Assembly: GCA_916048095.2 (NCBI GenBank)
Contig: OU696575.1
Location: 5,179,501 to 5,243,500, forward strand
DNA: 64,000 nucleotides
DNA from: Sacculina carcini
Lineage: Eukaryota; Arthropoda; Thecostraca; Sacculinidae
Direction of reading: 5' to 3'
Part shown: positions 40,980-53,273 of the stretch, in pieces
Position numbering within the stretch: position 1 is the stretch's first letter
How the letters are laid out: each line of letters opens with the position of its first letter
Program-made: the position numbers and the translations under genes
The notes under the pieces: generated by a model
Told to the model about the DNA's origin: nothing
The model's database searches: none
Seen by the model: only the letters and a program-made list of their open reading frames with translations

Positions 40980-42638
40980 ATGCATCGGAAGTGCAATAAT
41001 CACCCTGATAGGTTTTGCTATATCTGTGGAAAGGTGACCCTTCCGGACCGTCAAGCGAGAATTACAGAGTTTGTGAAAGTCATATCACGCTTACTTCCGA
41101 GTCAAGCTTGGCGACCAAGATAAGCCCTTCGCCCCTCATATCTGTTGTAAAACATGCGTGCAAAACCTACGGGATTGGAGATAAAAACGGAAGAGCAGTA
41201 GTATTGAGGGGTTCCGATGGTTTGGAGGGAAGTTAAAAATCACTCCACGGACTGTTACTTCTGTATGACGAATCTACATGGTATTAATCGAAAAAACGAA
41301 CAGCATGTTCAGTATCCCGACGTTCCTTCAGCAATTAAGCCAGTACCACACGGCCCGGATGTCCCTATTCCGGAACATGACGTCAACATGGAGTCGTCGT
41401 CCGACCCAGAGTCAGGGGATGATGCCCATGCCGACGAATCTGGTACATTCGAGCCACCAGAGCAGGAACGGCCGGTGCCACTGAGCCAAGCTGAGCTCAA
41501 CGATCTGACGCGTGATCTGAACCTGACCAAGGAGTCCGCTCAGCTTCTGGGTTCTCGCCACCGTGAGAAGCGTCTGCTGGCACCTGATAAAACATACTTT
41601 TAGTATCGAAAGCGCGAGAAAGAGTTCCCGAAATACTTCTCGTTTGATGAGTCATGTTCGCTGGTATACTGCAACAACATAGCAGACCTGGTCGAAGACA
41701 TGGGGTCGACGTATGACGCTACCGAATGGAGGCTTTTCATCGATTCTTCCAGTAGAAGTATCAAGGCTGTTCTCCTCAATAACGGTAACAAGTTCGGTTC
41801 GATCCCTGTCACAAACTCAGCTGAAATGAGAGAAACTCATAACAGCATGGGGCGACTGCTGTCCGCTCTCAACTACACGGACTATGGTTGGCTGATGTGT
41901 GGAGATCTCAAAGTAGTTGGTCTCGTCCTAGGTCTGTAAGGTGGGTACACGAAGTATCCATGCTGCATGTGCTTGTTGGACAGCCGGGCAGACAAACATT
42001 ATGTCTAACGAGAGTGACCGTCAAGGTCTGGACTAGAGCCCGTCTCGCGCAATGTTCTGGCACAGTCTCTGGTCGACCCGCAAAAGATTCTGCTGCCACC
42101 ACTGCACATCAAACTCGGTCTCATGAATAACTTTGTGAAAGCGTTGGACAAAGGAGGTGAAGAATTCGATTTTCTGCGGCAAAAATTCCCAAGAGTGAGC
42201 AGGGAGAAACTGAAGGCGGGGGTATTCGATGGTCCTCAGATAAGAGAGCTCATGAAGGACACTCGCTTCGATGATTCGTTGAAACTCTCTGAACGTTCCG
42301 CTTGGCTGGCTTTGAAGTCAGTCATCGATAACTTTCTGGGCAGCCATCGGAGTCCAGAGTATGAAAAAGCTTCCATGGAGAGCTTCCGTCGACACAGTGC
42401 GCGCATGTCGCTGAAAATGCACTTACTCAGATCTCACCTGGACTATTTCCGGAGAATTGTGGAGAATTCAAGGAGGAACAAGGGGAACGATTTCACCAGG
42501 ATATCCGACAGATGGAAGAACTATCAAGGCCGCTGGGACGTCAACTTTCTGGCTGAATACTGCTGGTGCCTGAAAAGAGATGTGGTGTCTGCCAGGCACA
42601 ACCGAAAGTCCCTGAAGAGGCCATTCATCCCTGAATAG
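40980..42638 (+). pseudogene. Zinc-finger transposase-like family, copy P1
   Basis: Fragments in order: MHRKCNNHPDRFCYICGK, then in another frame VKLGDQDKPFAPHICCKTC (a zinc-binding head with C-x2-C pairs); from 41217 MVWREVKNHSTDCYFCMTNL; an acidic linker; FIDSSSRSIKAVLLNNGN; GGYTKYPCCMCLLDSRADKH; LPPLHIKLGLMNNFVKALD; and from 42123 a C-terminal block ending GRWDVNFLAEYCWCLKRD. Breaks: a frame change near 41095, TAG near 41601, and stops near 41939 and 42005. I recall this layout from multi-copy unnamed proteins in invertebrates. Enzyme class unknown; transposase is an inference. Confidence 0.7.
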
Positions 42639-42979
42639 AGCCAAGCATATGGTGCTGCACAAATATTTGTGACATATTAACCTCATTTAATGTACTGTAC
42701 TGCCTGTAAACGTCTGTAAATAGTCTGTGAATCGCCTGTAAAGCCTTATGTATCAGTTGCATAGCAGTCATGTAATAACAATAGCAGTTAGATTTCCAGT
42801 CGGAGATTACCAAATGGATCACTTGCCGACCAATACAACTGGAAATGAGCATTTCTAGAAAGTGTTTTATTTCGAAAACTTGACCTGACTGGGGAAAATG
42901 AATGCGATTTTCGGAGTCAGCGTGCAAAATTGGGCCAAGAACATCAAACAGATACTTGACCTTTAAAATCACACAGACC

Positions 42980-44379
42980 AGTGGTATCAACCACCGGCTG
43001 ATGCGATATTCAGAAGAATTGGAGTTGATAAGAGAGTCTCAAGCAGGATTTCGGCGTGGATACTCGACAATGGACCATATCTTTGTTATGAAAAATGTTA
43101 TCGAGCTATTCAAACGAAAACAACGAACACTTTTTTGTCTTTTTGTAGATTACAAGAAAGCATTTGCTGCTGTTTGGAGGAATGTACTGTGGTACAAACT
43201 CACCCAGGCGAATGTGAAGGGGAAAGTATTTAACGTCATCTGTCCGATGTACAAACATGTGAAATTTTGTGTAAGGCTTAATGAAAAAATGCTCTAATTC
43301 ACTTGCTCAATGGTTATCAGACAAGGAGAAAACATATCACCGTTGCTTTTTACGCTGTATGTGAGAGATATGGACGAACAGCTCATTGAGAGAGGTTGTC
43401 ACTGTCTGATATTCTACGACCAATTGGAGAGACATCTGAAATTGTCTGCCTTAATGTATACCGATGCCGATGACACGGTCATACTTTGCGATGACGAACA
43501 CAAGATGAAACATGCAATTAATACCCTGAGCGAGTACTGCGACAACTGGAAACTAACCATAAACTTGCACAAAACGAAAATAATGGTGTTTAGTAGAGGA
43601 AGACTACAGCCAGGGCAGTATAATATCACGTTGGGAGGAGAACAAATACAAGTAGTCGACGAGTACAAGTACCTCGGTGTTGTTCTCAACTACAATGGTA
43701 AATTTAGAAAGGGACAGATTGAACTAAAAGAGAGAGCCACCAGGGCTATGTACAGTGTCATAGGTACGGCTCGGAAATATGACTTGGCTGTGAATATACA
43801 ACTACAGATGTATAACAGCATGATCGAGCCGGTGATGACATACGCCTGCGAAATATGGGCAAATGAGAATGTGTAAGTTGTTGCAGATGAAATTTCCAAA
43901 ACATGTCCTTATGGTGCACGAGAAAACCAGTAATGATATTGTGCGCCGGGAAACAGGCATATTCCCGGTATAAGTATGCCTAAAATACAAGGCAATCAGC
44001 TACTGGATGAGGAAAATAACAGGTAAGAAGAGCAAACTCAGTTATATCATGTACAGCTGCTTGCTACAGATATACCAAGCTGTAACGTATAGATCACCGT
44101 GGCTACTGTACATAAGGAATATTTGCATTGAGTGTGGTGTTCCTGGTATGTGGATGTCACAAACAGTCAAGCGCACCGGTTAGAACAATGCAAACTTTTA
44201 AGCGAACACTAAAGGATATTTGGATAGCCCGCTGGTTTACTAGCATATCTACGAAATCTATCTGTAACACTTATAGCTTGTACAAGAAGAAGTATAAAAT
44301 GGAAGAATACTTGATTAAATTAAGTAAGCAACAGCGTATATACGTCATTAAAATCAGAACAGGTAATAGTACATTGCCT
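42980..44379 (+). pseudogene. LINE F reverse transcriptase, first part
   Basis: RT blocks: ESQAGFRRGYSTMDHIFVMK, CLFVDYKKAFAAVWRN, VIRQGENISPLLFTLYV, LMYTDADDTVILCDDE (the active-site box reads TDADD, with an extra residue), NLHKTKIMVFSRG and YKYLGVVLNYNGKF. Stops near 43297 and 43876. LTR element 5 interrupts it after GNSTLP at 44379 and it resumes at 53274. Confidence 0.85.
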
Positions 44380-44535
44380 TGTAGGCGCCCCAGATTATAA
44401 AAATATGTCATCGTTATGTTGTTGTTCGGAGTGAAAAACTCACTGACCTGCTCGCTCGCGCACTACTCGTTAGACCTCGTGTTTCCTAGGGAATGTATAC
44501 GCTGTGTGATTATCTCCGTGAGCCTGTTCCCAACA
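44380..44535 (+). repeat. Element 5 5' LTR
   Basis: TGTAGGCGCCCCAGATTAT...CTGTTCCCAACA. Confidence 0.88.
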
Positions 44536-44553
44536 CTGGTGACTCCCGCAACA

Positions 44554-45452
44554 TGGACACTGCTACCAGCGCCATATCGCACGACGCGTCAGCACACACT
44601 GCAGCACCCGCAGAGGCCCGCTCGCTTACTGCATTTCGTTTCCCACCTTTTTCTGCGGACGAACCCGAGGTTTGGTTGCTGCAGGTTGAATGCGCTTCGA
44701 TATCGCGGGTATCAACAATGATGAGACACGGTTCAAGATGGTGACCGCAAATCTTTCGACCGCGGTGGCAGCCGAAGTAAAGGACGTGATACGCACGTCC
44801 AGGTCATTCGAGCAGCTGAACACCGTATAACAGTCTCGACTGGCGAGCTCACGGTCCTCTCGACTGGAAGCTCTGCTCTCAAAACAACAGCTGGGGGACC
44901 AAAAACCTTCAGCATTGCTGCGCTCCATGCGCAACGAACTGGCTGCGGCAGGGGACACACCAGAGGATACTGGATTGCTGCGAACATTGTTCCTCCAGCG
45001 AATGCCGCAACATACACGCGCAGCTCTCTCACTCATGCCGCTCTCCGACAACCTGGAGGATCTCGCATACGCCACCGACCGCTACCTGGAGGCCACTCAG
45101 AGAGCACATACAGTTGCAGCCGTGACATCGCCGCATACATCCGCACCTGACACCACAATGGCTACTCTACTGGCCAACATTAAGAGGCTCGAACTCTCAC
45201 AGCAGAGGTTCGCGTCTGCCATCAACGTACCCGAGCGGCAGGCAGTCCGGTATAGAGACGCATCCAGATCCAGGTCAAGGCAACGCTCCACCTCCAGAGA
45301 GGTACGGTTAACGCCCATCAAGATACGTCTCGCCTACACACAGCAGAGAAAGCTGCCCTTCCAGTTCATGCTTCTACCACGCCCAGTTTGGGAGTGCAGC
45401 ACGCAAGTGCCAGCCTCCATGTTCATGGCAAAAAACTATTGAACCCCGCGCA
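44554..45452 (+). pseudogene. Element 5 Gag, frameshifted
   Basis: ATG 44554 starts a capsid frame (FRFPPFSADEPEVWLLQVEC) that breaks near 44700. It resumes from about 44915 (MLRSMRNELAAAG, DTGLLRTLFLQRMP). The zinc motif CFYHAQFGSAARKCQPPC at about 45370-45425 is in the next frame. It ends by a run CAAAAAAC that resembles an A_AAA_AAC slip site shortened by one A. Confidence 0.8.
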
Positions 45453-45469
45453 CACGGCGCACTGCACGG

Positions 45470-45662
45470 GTCATATACCATCAAGAACGCCACTGCTATT
45501 CATCAGAGATGGCTACTCAGGCCGTCGTTTCCTCATCGACACTGGTGCCCAGGTAACCGTGGTGCCGCGCAGTTTTCCGCCAAAATCAGCTAGCCTACGT
45601 AAAGTCCGCCCCTCTCAACGCCTGCAAGCATCAAATGAGTCTGAAATTCGCGTGTTTGGTGA
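45470..45662 (+). pseudogene. Element 5 protease, cut by LINE A
   Basis: FLIDTGAQVTVVP is the aspartic protease motif. The frame breaks off after SNESEIRVFG, where LINE A begins. Confidence 0.78.
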
Positions 45663-46137
45663 TTTCAGCACCAAACAGCTGCAGGTCTTCAATGATCTGT
45701 GGAATGGTTGGCAGTTTCCAGCCTCCTGGCGACGGGCAATCGTGATACCCATCACGAAACAGGGCAAATCGGGCGATCACCCGTCTGACTATCGCCCGAT
45801 ATCGCTGACCTCCAGTCTCTGCAAACTGTTTGAGAAAATGGTTTGCAGACGGCTGGTATGGTTTCTGGAACGCGGTCGGCTGTTCAATGATGCTCAGTGC
45901 GGATTTCGCCAGGGTCGCTCAACGTTAGACCACTTGGTGACCATTGACTCTCGCGTACGTGAAAGTTTCGCGCAAGGTCACCACGTCGGGGCGATATTCT
46001 TTGACATCGACAAGGCATATGACACCACATGGCGACATGGTATTCTTCGCAAACTGCATCGCTGTGGTGTCAGAGGCAACATGGGGAATTTCGTACATAA
46101 TTTCCTTTTGCACCGCACATTCTGTGTGCGTGTGGGC
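45663..46137 (+). pseudogene. LINE A (RNase H-bearing LINE), first part
   Basis: RT N-terminal blocks: NGWQFPASWRRAIVIPITKQ, DYRPISLTSSLCKLFEKMV, NDAQCGFRQGRSTLDHLV and IFFDIDKAYDTTWRHGILRK, ending RTFCVRVG. LINE B interrupts it. It continues at 48341 with NSLSRPFDQAEGVPQGSVLS, without loss of residues. Confidence 0.85.
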
Positions 46138-48340
46138 TGACACAGCAGCCAATAAAAGAGCGATAAACATGCACAATAAACAGAGCCGAACGGACAGTCG
46201 CTGGCAACGACTATTAGAAGCTAACGACAATAAGGCATTATGGTCAGCAATAAACTGGAACGGCGACATAGAAAATAGAGAATCAATACAACCTAGTAAC
46301 GAGGATTTCAAGGAACACTTTGAACAGTTGCTTAACCAGCCACAGTTGCCATGTGAACAGATAGACATAAGTGATACACCATATATCCCGATACTGGATG
46401 ATCCTTTCACAGAGACAGAATTAAGGCAGAGCCTGAAAAAGTCTAAGTCGAACAAAGCTTTCAGCGGAATTTGCCCTGGAATACTAAAACATTTACCAGT
46501 CGCGTGGATCTTTTTCCTACTGACATTGTTTAATATGATATTCTACTGTACTTCCTATCCAGTATCGTGGTGCTACAGTAAATTAACAGTTCTGTACAAG
46601 TCTGGAAGCCGATTACATTGTGGACACTATCGTGGAATTAGTGTGATGGACTCTATGGCGAAGATATATGATACAATGCTAACCGAAAGACAAAAATTGT
46701 GGTATGACATCGACCCATGCCAAGCTGGCGCACAAAAGGGTCACGGGTGCATTGAGCATATCCTAGCATTGAGGTTGTTATGCGACTACGCACAATTCAA
46801 ACACCGCACATTATACATCATATTTGTTGATTTCAGCAAAGCGTATGACCGAGTATCAAGGACAAAATTACTGGAGAGACTTAAGCAGATGGGATGCGGC
46901 AGACACATGCTGAGCGCTATTGCCAGAATGTATTCATGCATCAAACAAATGTTAGGCAGAGCGGAGATAAACGCTACGATAGGAGTGCGTCAAGGAGCAC
47001 CCTCCAGTGGACTCTTGTTTGTGCTATACATCGACGAGATGGTACGCAGGCTGAAACAGACCTGCCCACCTGATGACTACCTGGCCACGAACCACGCATT
47101 ATTGTTCATGGATGACACGGCCATCCTAGCAACTAGCCTGGAGACATGCATCAACAAACTACATTGTTTAATGCGTTTTTGTAGGAAGAGCGGAATGGTT
47201 ATTAACAAGGAAAAAACTAAGTTGATGGTAATCAATGGAGACAAAAACATACATCACACCGTAAAAGTGCAGGATATAGAAATTCAAAGAGTTAAGGAAT
47301 ATAAATATCTGGGGGCGTGGTTTGTTGATTCATGTCAGATGAACGATGTGTAAAAAGAACATGAGGTAGCCAATGAAAGAACGGCAAAAAAGTTCGCAGT
47401 GTTCTCGGCAGCAAACACGTTGATGCCGTACTATGTGAAGAAAAAGGTGTTTGACGCAGCCATTGTGAGCGCATTAATCTCTAGCAGCGAGTCATGGCTA
47501 TCGAATAACTGCAGACGACTGGAAAAATACTATAATAAAATGGTAAAATGTTTACTGGGGGTGAGACAAAACACAAGTACAAAACTTTGTTTAATAGAAG
47601 CAGGAATTCCACCGTTAGAATATATAATTAAGAAGCAAAGGAAAAAATGGCTATGTAAATGGGAAAATACCACAATAAGGATACCCTTGCACGATAGAAC
47701 ACCAGGATATAAATTTTTGACTGAAGCATTAAAATGGGAGGAGCACGAGCCACTAGAGCCAATCAAGAATAACATCCAGACAAGAGCTACACATATGACG
47801 AAATTCTCCACATACATAAACGAACTAAACACAAAAATGAAAACACACCCGATATACACGGAAAAAATATACATCGAAGACAAGAACAGACAGGCGTTTA
47901 CTAGAGTACGACTAATGTCGCACAACCTACGAATCGAGCGGGGCAGATGGAGCAGAACACCACGAAACGAAAGAACATGCGCTTGCGGAAAAAACGAAAT
48001 ACAGACTGAACAACACGTCTTGATACGTTGTGAACATACGGCCGAACACAGAAAGGAATATGGAAACAGATTAAACTTCGAAAGTATAGCAAATCTGTTT
48101 GAAAATTGTACCAGATATGAAGTGTTATGCGAATATATATATAAGTGCCTTAATTTGATTAGGGAGGTAGAAATTTAAATGTGCTATGTTGTTACCGTGT
48201 TATGGTATTGCTATGTGATTTCTTTCTTTTCTGTTGATGTTATACATGTTATATGATTCTTGATATGCTGTACTCGAACTCGAGCCATATGTATTATTTT
48301 TGGACCTTGTGTCAATAAACTACAACTACTACTACTACTA
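46138..48340 (+). mobile_element. LINE B, inserted in LINE A
   Basis: A 5'-truncated non-LTR retrotransposon. Its 3' end is caataaactacaactactactactactactg, a short (ACT)n tail. It lies exactly within the RT of LINE A, which reads through on both sides. Confidence 0.85.
46170..48178 (+). pseudogene. LINE B ORF2, one stop
   Basis: The frame has RT blocks AFSGICPGILKHLP, YRGISVMDSMAKIYD, FVDFSKAYDRVSR, GVRQGAPSSGLLFVLYIDE, an active site FMDD (ALLFMDDTAILA), KTKLMVINGDKN and YKYLGAWFVDS. TAA at 47351-47353 interrupts it; the reading goes on to 48178 with a C-terminal Cys motif CACGKNEIQTEQHVLIRC. No endonuclease or RNase H is present. Apart from that one stop it is open, so this is a young copy. 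Confidence 0.85.
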
Positions 48341-50354
48341 CTGGGGAACTCCCTGTCTCGTCCATTCGATCAGGCAGAAGGCGTTCCACAGGGTAGTGTG
48401 CTCAGCGTGGCCCTTTTTGCCATAATGATCAACGACATTGACAATCATTTGCCTCCCTCGATTGGACGTTCTCTATTTGTGGACGACTTTACCGTATGGT
48501 GTTCTTCACGCAGCACTGTTGCTGTCCAGCGTCAACTGCAGCTGGCGGTGAATAAAATAGAGACTTGGGGAACGCGTAACGGCTTCCGCTTCTCTACGTC
48601 CAAAACGGTCGGTGCACACTTCTGCCGCCGTCGAGGTGCCTGCCCTGACATGGAAGTGGAATTGTACGGCAGTGCTGTCTCATTCCAACGCACGGTTCGG
48701 TTTTTAGGGGTCACGTTGGACTCGCGCTTGACCTACACCGACCATATTTCACAGCTGAGAACCACATGTCTAAAGGCACTGAATGTGCTGAAGACTGTTT
48801 CCCGAATGCGGTATGGAGCAGATCGACAGTCCCTTCTCCTTCTGTACCGCTCGTTAGTCAGGTCGCGTCTCGATTACGCAAGCATCGTATATGATCTGGC
48901 TTCGGAGTCAGCAAAAAGCCGTTTGAATGTCGTACGCCACGCAGGGATACGCATTGCCACCGGCGCGTTTCGCACGTCGCCAATCGTCAGCCTCCTCCTT
49001 GAGGCTGATGAGGCTCCGCTGGCGCTCTGTCGTCAAGAGCTGGACATGCGTTATTCTTGCAAGCTGGCAAGCACCCATGAAAACCCCGCGTATGACGTAG
49101 TATTTTCCCAGCATGTGCCTGAGCAGCAGCACCTTCCAGGACCTCAGTGTTCTGTGCTGTTTTGCAGCAAAATGACGGCACTGCTGGAGTCATGCGGGAT
49201 GGGTGCTAACGACGTCCTCAGACAAGAATACACGGCGGAGTGACCCTGGGAATAGGTCACACCCGAGGTCGACGTCTCGCTAGCAGCTCTGCCGAAACAC
49301 CGTACAGTGCCCAGTGTGCTTCGCTCAAACACACTGGAGCGAATTCATTCTTACGGACGGTATACTGCCGTGTACACTGATGGGTCTAAGTCGACCAGTG
49401 GTGTGGGTTGTGCGTTTGTAAGTGGAGGTACGTGCCGCTCGAGCACGCTGCCAGCGAGTGCTTCCATTTACACGGCTGAACTGTACGCTATCCTGCTGGC
49501 CCTGGTTTTTTCGATCATCTTCGTTTTCATTGTTTTTAGTTCTATCCGACTCCCTTAGTGCTTTAACTTCATTATCGTCTTTCTCCTTACATCCTCTTAT
49601 ACAGATGATTTTTATCTCTCTTGATATCATCCACCGGCAAGCGTGTAAAGTTCTGCTGGATTCCGGCCCATATTGGTATTTTGGGCAACGATCGAGCTGA
49701 CAGAGCCGCAAAAAGAGCTGCTGAACGAGACTTTTATTCATTTTATTTTAAGTATTATATTTTAATTATTATATTTATCCTATTATACATCGTTTTATCC
49801 GTTCTCGCTGGCAGCTCTCCTGGGACGAATGTGGTTCTAACAAATTAAAAGCTGTGAAGCCCGAAATCGGACATTGGATGTGCTCTTGTCGCCGGAAGAG
49901 GTCCGAGGAAGTGGCGCTCTGTCGTCTGCGTGTGGGTCACACGTACGACACGCATCGCCATCTTCTACTCGGACAACCTGAACCCACGTGCAGCGCATGT
50001 AATGCACGTCTCTCCGTGCAGCACATCCTGGTGGAATGCCCATCATTCTCGGAGGCGCGTCAACGTTTTCTTGGATCCGTTCGGACTATTCACGATGTTC
50101 TTGGACAGGAGCAATCGGTGGTCATTGAGGGCCGCATTTTTGAATTTTACGACTTTTGCCTTTTTGGAACTATTTATTGATTTTTATTCTTCTGACTTTC
50201 ATATCCATATCACTCACCCTCACGCTTGTTTATTTCATCGCTCCATTACGTTCGTATGCATAGTTTTAGTTAAATTTAGCCATTAACAGACTGGGGGGTG
50301 CCATATGGTCCTAGAGGCCGGTGCACCCCAAAAACTCAATAATGAATGAATGAG
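48341..50354 (+). pseudogene. LINE A, second part with RNase H
   Basis: RT core: GVPQGSVLSVALFAIMINDI, active site FVDD (LFVDDFTVWCSS), VRFLGVTLDSRLTY. After a stop at 49241-49243, RNase H follows: AVYTDGSKSTSGVGCAF and YTAELYAILLAL. Frame shifts lie near 49500-49560, then SDSLSALTSL and CWIPAHIGILGNDRADRAAK. A Cys motif CSACNARLSVQHILVEC is near 50005. The tail is aataatgaatgaatgag. The RNase H places it in the I/Nimb-type group of LINEs. Confidence 0.83.
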
Positions 50355-50355
50355 T

Positions 50356-51530
50356 TGACTTGATTATCGCAGCAATTAAATCATCCTACCAAGTAGTTGG
50401 TCTGGGGAAACTGGCAAAAAGGGTGAAGCGATTTTGTATTACTTGTCAGCGTTTTGATAAAGCTGCTAGTAATGCCCCTGCGCCTCCTTTACCTGCAGCA
50501 CGCATCACAGAAGCTGATCCGTTTTCTATCTGTGGTATAGATTTTGCGGGCCCATTGTATTGCTTCGATTCACCAGGCAACAAATTTTATATTTGCTTGT
50601 TTACTTGTGCCGTGGTGAGAGCGCTAATTTGGAATTAACGAATTCATTGTCGACGACTGATTTTGCTTTAGCTTACAGCAAGTTTGTTTCCAGACGGGGA
50701 TGGCCCTCGGTCGTTTACTCCGACAATGCTCTTAGTTTTCAGGCCATGTCACGTATCTTGCCCAGTCTGTTTGGAATGAATTCTCCCTCATGGAAGTTCA
50801 TAGCCCCAAGGTCCACATGGTGGGGAGGATTTTGGGAGAGGCTTGTACGAACAGTGGAATCTTCGCTACGCAAATCTTTGTGTCGCCGGTCTGTGAACAG
50901 CAATGAGCTGAGCGCAATTTTGTGCGAAGTAGAGTACTGTGTAAATTCGCGTCTTCTATCCTACATCAGCACCGAAGCTGATGACCATCAGGTTCTCACT
51001 CCAAATCACTTCATTTTTGGTCGGTCTCTATTCAAACGTTTTGGTGAATTGGTTTGCAATGATGTGACTAGTCAATTGTCTTTGTGCTCCAAATTCTTGA
51101 CTATGAAATCTGATATGAGAATATTTTGGAATGTCTGACGAACTGAATATTTGCGAGCATTACCCTTTGCCATGAAACAAATGAATTGTCGTAACCCGCT
51201 ACTCTGTGTAGATGTGGGTTTGGTGGAAGAAGCGCACGCGCCTCGTATAAATTGGTTACTAGGACGTGTGGAAAATATTCATCCTGGTAAAGATGAAGAA
51301 ATTAGAACAGTGGATTTTCGAACTAAAAATGGGGTTTTATCTCGAACTGTGCAGAGATTCCATCGCATGGAAATGGACTCATATGCTTTGTGTACAAACC
51401 CTATTGAACAACTGGATGCCTGTGAGCCAAATAACGACGAAAACTCGTGTAACAATTCCAGTGTGGAAGCGAGAAATTATCAGACTAGATATGGAAGACC
51501 AATTCGAGCTCATGCGTATCTGAAGGAGTT
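50356..51530 (+). pseudogene. BEL/Pao integrase fragment
   Basis: Two frames carry LAKRVKRFCITCQRFDKAAS (finger), FSICGIDFAGPLY (first Asp), VVYSDNALSFQAM (second Asp), STWWGGFWERLVRTVESSL (the BEL/Pao pattern with Glu), EVEYCVNSRLLSYIS and PNHFIFGR, then from 51151 a C-terminal domain INWLLGRVENIHPGKD...RTVDFRTKNG. This wording is typical of BEL/Pao, not gypsy. A frame change near 50630 and a stop near 51137 inactivate it. No BEL LTR was seen. Confidence 0.83.
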
Positions 51531-51844
51531 TGTTGCGTGTTGGCTGAACAGAGGAACGAAAAAATGTATTCGCCAACAACAACTCTATCACACCGTATTC
51601 ACCGTACCACCTCTCACACCCACAACATCCCAAGCTCGACTCACCCACCTCATTTTCCACATTGCAAACGCGTCCTGCAAATTCTATTCCAAGCGATCCG
51701 ATTGCACATACGCATACGCGCACAGGCTCACACGAACACACACACACACACACATGCACAAAACAACGCGCAGACATTTGCAGAGCCATTCATTCTAATA
51801 TGCAACACTGAATGCAGCTGAATGACAAAATTGTAGAGCACACA
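51531..51844. other. Unassigned spacer
   Basis: Between the BEL fragment and the resumed element 5; includes a short CA tract at 51738-51760. Nothing recognised. Confidence 0.4.
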
Positions 51845-52830
51845 GCGACAAGACATCTACAAGCGTCTGCTGGACGAATTCCCGGATACAACCAAGGAAC
51901 AAACTGCTGATGTGATTAAACATAATGTCACGCATCATATTGTGACCAAGGGGCCGTCGGTCCATATACGCCCACGTCGTCTTCCGCCAGAAATAGCACA
52001 CATCGCGAAAGAGCAGTTCGACAGAATGTTTCGTCTCGGTCGTCATCATCCGTCCTTCGAAAAGCGCGTGGTCTCCACCTCTGCACATGGTACCAAAGAA
52101 GACTCCTGGACAATGGAGACCGTGCGGAGACTACCGAGCGCTCAACGCACAGACCATCCCTGATCGGTACCCGCTACCATATTTGCGCGACTTCTCGGTG
52201 AAACTCAATGGATGCACAATATTCTCTACAATCGATTTGGTGCGTGCCTACCACCAGATACCCGTTGAGCCAACAGACGTGGCCAAGACCGTCATTGCCA
52301 CGCCATTCGGACCTTACGAGATGGTCCGTATGCCTTTTGGATTTCGCAACGCAGAGTCAACCTTCCAGCGCTTCATAGATGAAGTCCTCCGTGGTACAAA
52401 CGGGTGTTTCGCCTACCTCGACGACATCCTGGTGGCGTCTGCCATACAAGACGAGCACATCAAACATCTCCGCGCAATCTTCCAGAGACTACAGTAGTAC
52501 GGCGTAGTTATCAATGAAGATAAATGTATATTCGGCCGCACATCTGTGTCATTCCTCGGTCATCGCATCACAACCAGTGGCATCAGTCCCCTCGACGACA
52601 AAGTGAGCGCCATCAGAGACTTTCCGCAACCAACGAGCCAGTCTCAACTACGACGATTTCTGGGGATGATAGCGTACTATCACCGATTCCTACCCAATGC
52701 AGCGGCGCTATTGCAACCCCTGCACGCTTTGATAACTAATCGCGCCAAAAACTCAAAAGCGCCAGTCGTATGGACGGAACAAGCCACAAATAGTTTCACC
52801 GCCGCCACACACGCCAGTATAGCGAGGTGA
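51845..52830 (+). pseudogene. Element 5 reverse transcriptase
   Basis: DIYKRLLDEFPDTT, HHIVTKGPSVHIRPRRLPPE, then a frame change near 52040 and [40 protein letters not shown], active site CFAYLDD and, after TAG at 52495-52497, LGHRITTSGISPLDDK and RFLGMIAYYHRFLP. The frame stops at the start of RNase H (about 52828). Confidence 0.88.
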
Positions 52831-52868
52831 TCCCGCGGGATAGTGGCCAGCATAGCGAAGTGATCTCC
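52813..52868. repeat. 33-bp tandem duplication at the element 5 deletion joint
   Basis: ccagtatagcgaggtgatc and ccagcatagcgaagtgatc lie 33 bp apart. They stand exactly where RNase H is lost and the integrase C-terminus begins. Confidence 0.6.
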
Positions 52869-53100
52869 ATAGACCGCTGCAAGCCAGCATTTGTCGAGGA
52901 CATGGAGACACCTGCCGCTACCACAGAACCCAGCCGCTCACTCGATACCGCCACCGAGGCCTGCGACACGACCGAACTCATCGTTTGTCCGCGTAACATT
53001 CAACCCTTGATCGAGCTCAATCGCCACACAACTCGTTAAAACTCGGGAGGTTAGGCCGCCTGTACGGTATCGAAATGTCTCATTCCGTATCGACAATTCT
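52862..53100 (+). pseudogene. Element 5 Pol C-terminal remnant
   Basis: VISIDRCKPAFVEDMETPA resembles the xVSIDRLKPA end of gypsy integrases, and GREVRPPVRYR the basic C-terminal tail. RNase H, integrase finger and core are missing before it. Confidence 0.65.
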
Positions 53101-53113
53101 AAGGGGAGGGCCC

Positions 53114-53269
53114 TGTAGGCGCCCCAGATTATCAAAATATGTTATCGTTATGCTCTTGTTCGGAGTGAAAAACACACTGACCTGTTCGCTCGCGCGCTAC
53201 TCGTTAGACCTCGCATTTCCTAGGGAATATATACGTTGTGTGATTATCTCCGTGAGCCTGTTCCCAGCA
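53114..53269 (+). repeat. Element 5 3' LTR
   Basis: TGTAGGCGCCCCAGATTAT...GTTCCCAGCA, followed by the target duplication GCCT. Confidence 0.88.
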
Positions 53270-53273
53270 GCCT

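Larger units (their letters stand above)
44380..53269 (+). mobile_element. LTR element 5, Ty3/gypsy with nested insertions
   Basis: LTRs of 156 bp each (44380-44535 and 53114-53269) with duplication GCCT (44376-44379 and 53270-53273). The primer site TGGTGACTCCCGC follows the 5' LTR; the purine tract aaggggaggg precedes the 3' LTR. Between the protease (ends about 45662) and RT (starts about 51845) lie two LINEs and a BEL/Pao fragment. RNase H and most of integrase are deleted at about 52830. The LTRs differ at about a dozen places, so it is older than elements 1-4. Confidence 0.87.
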
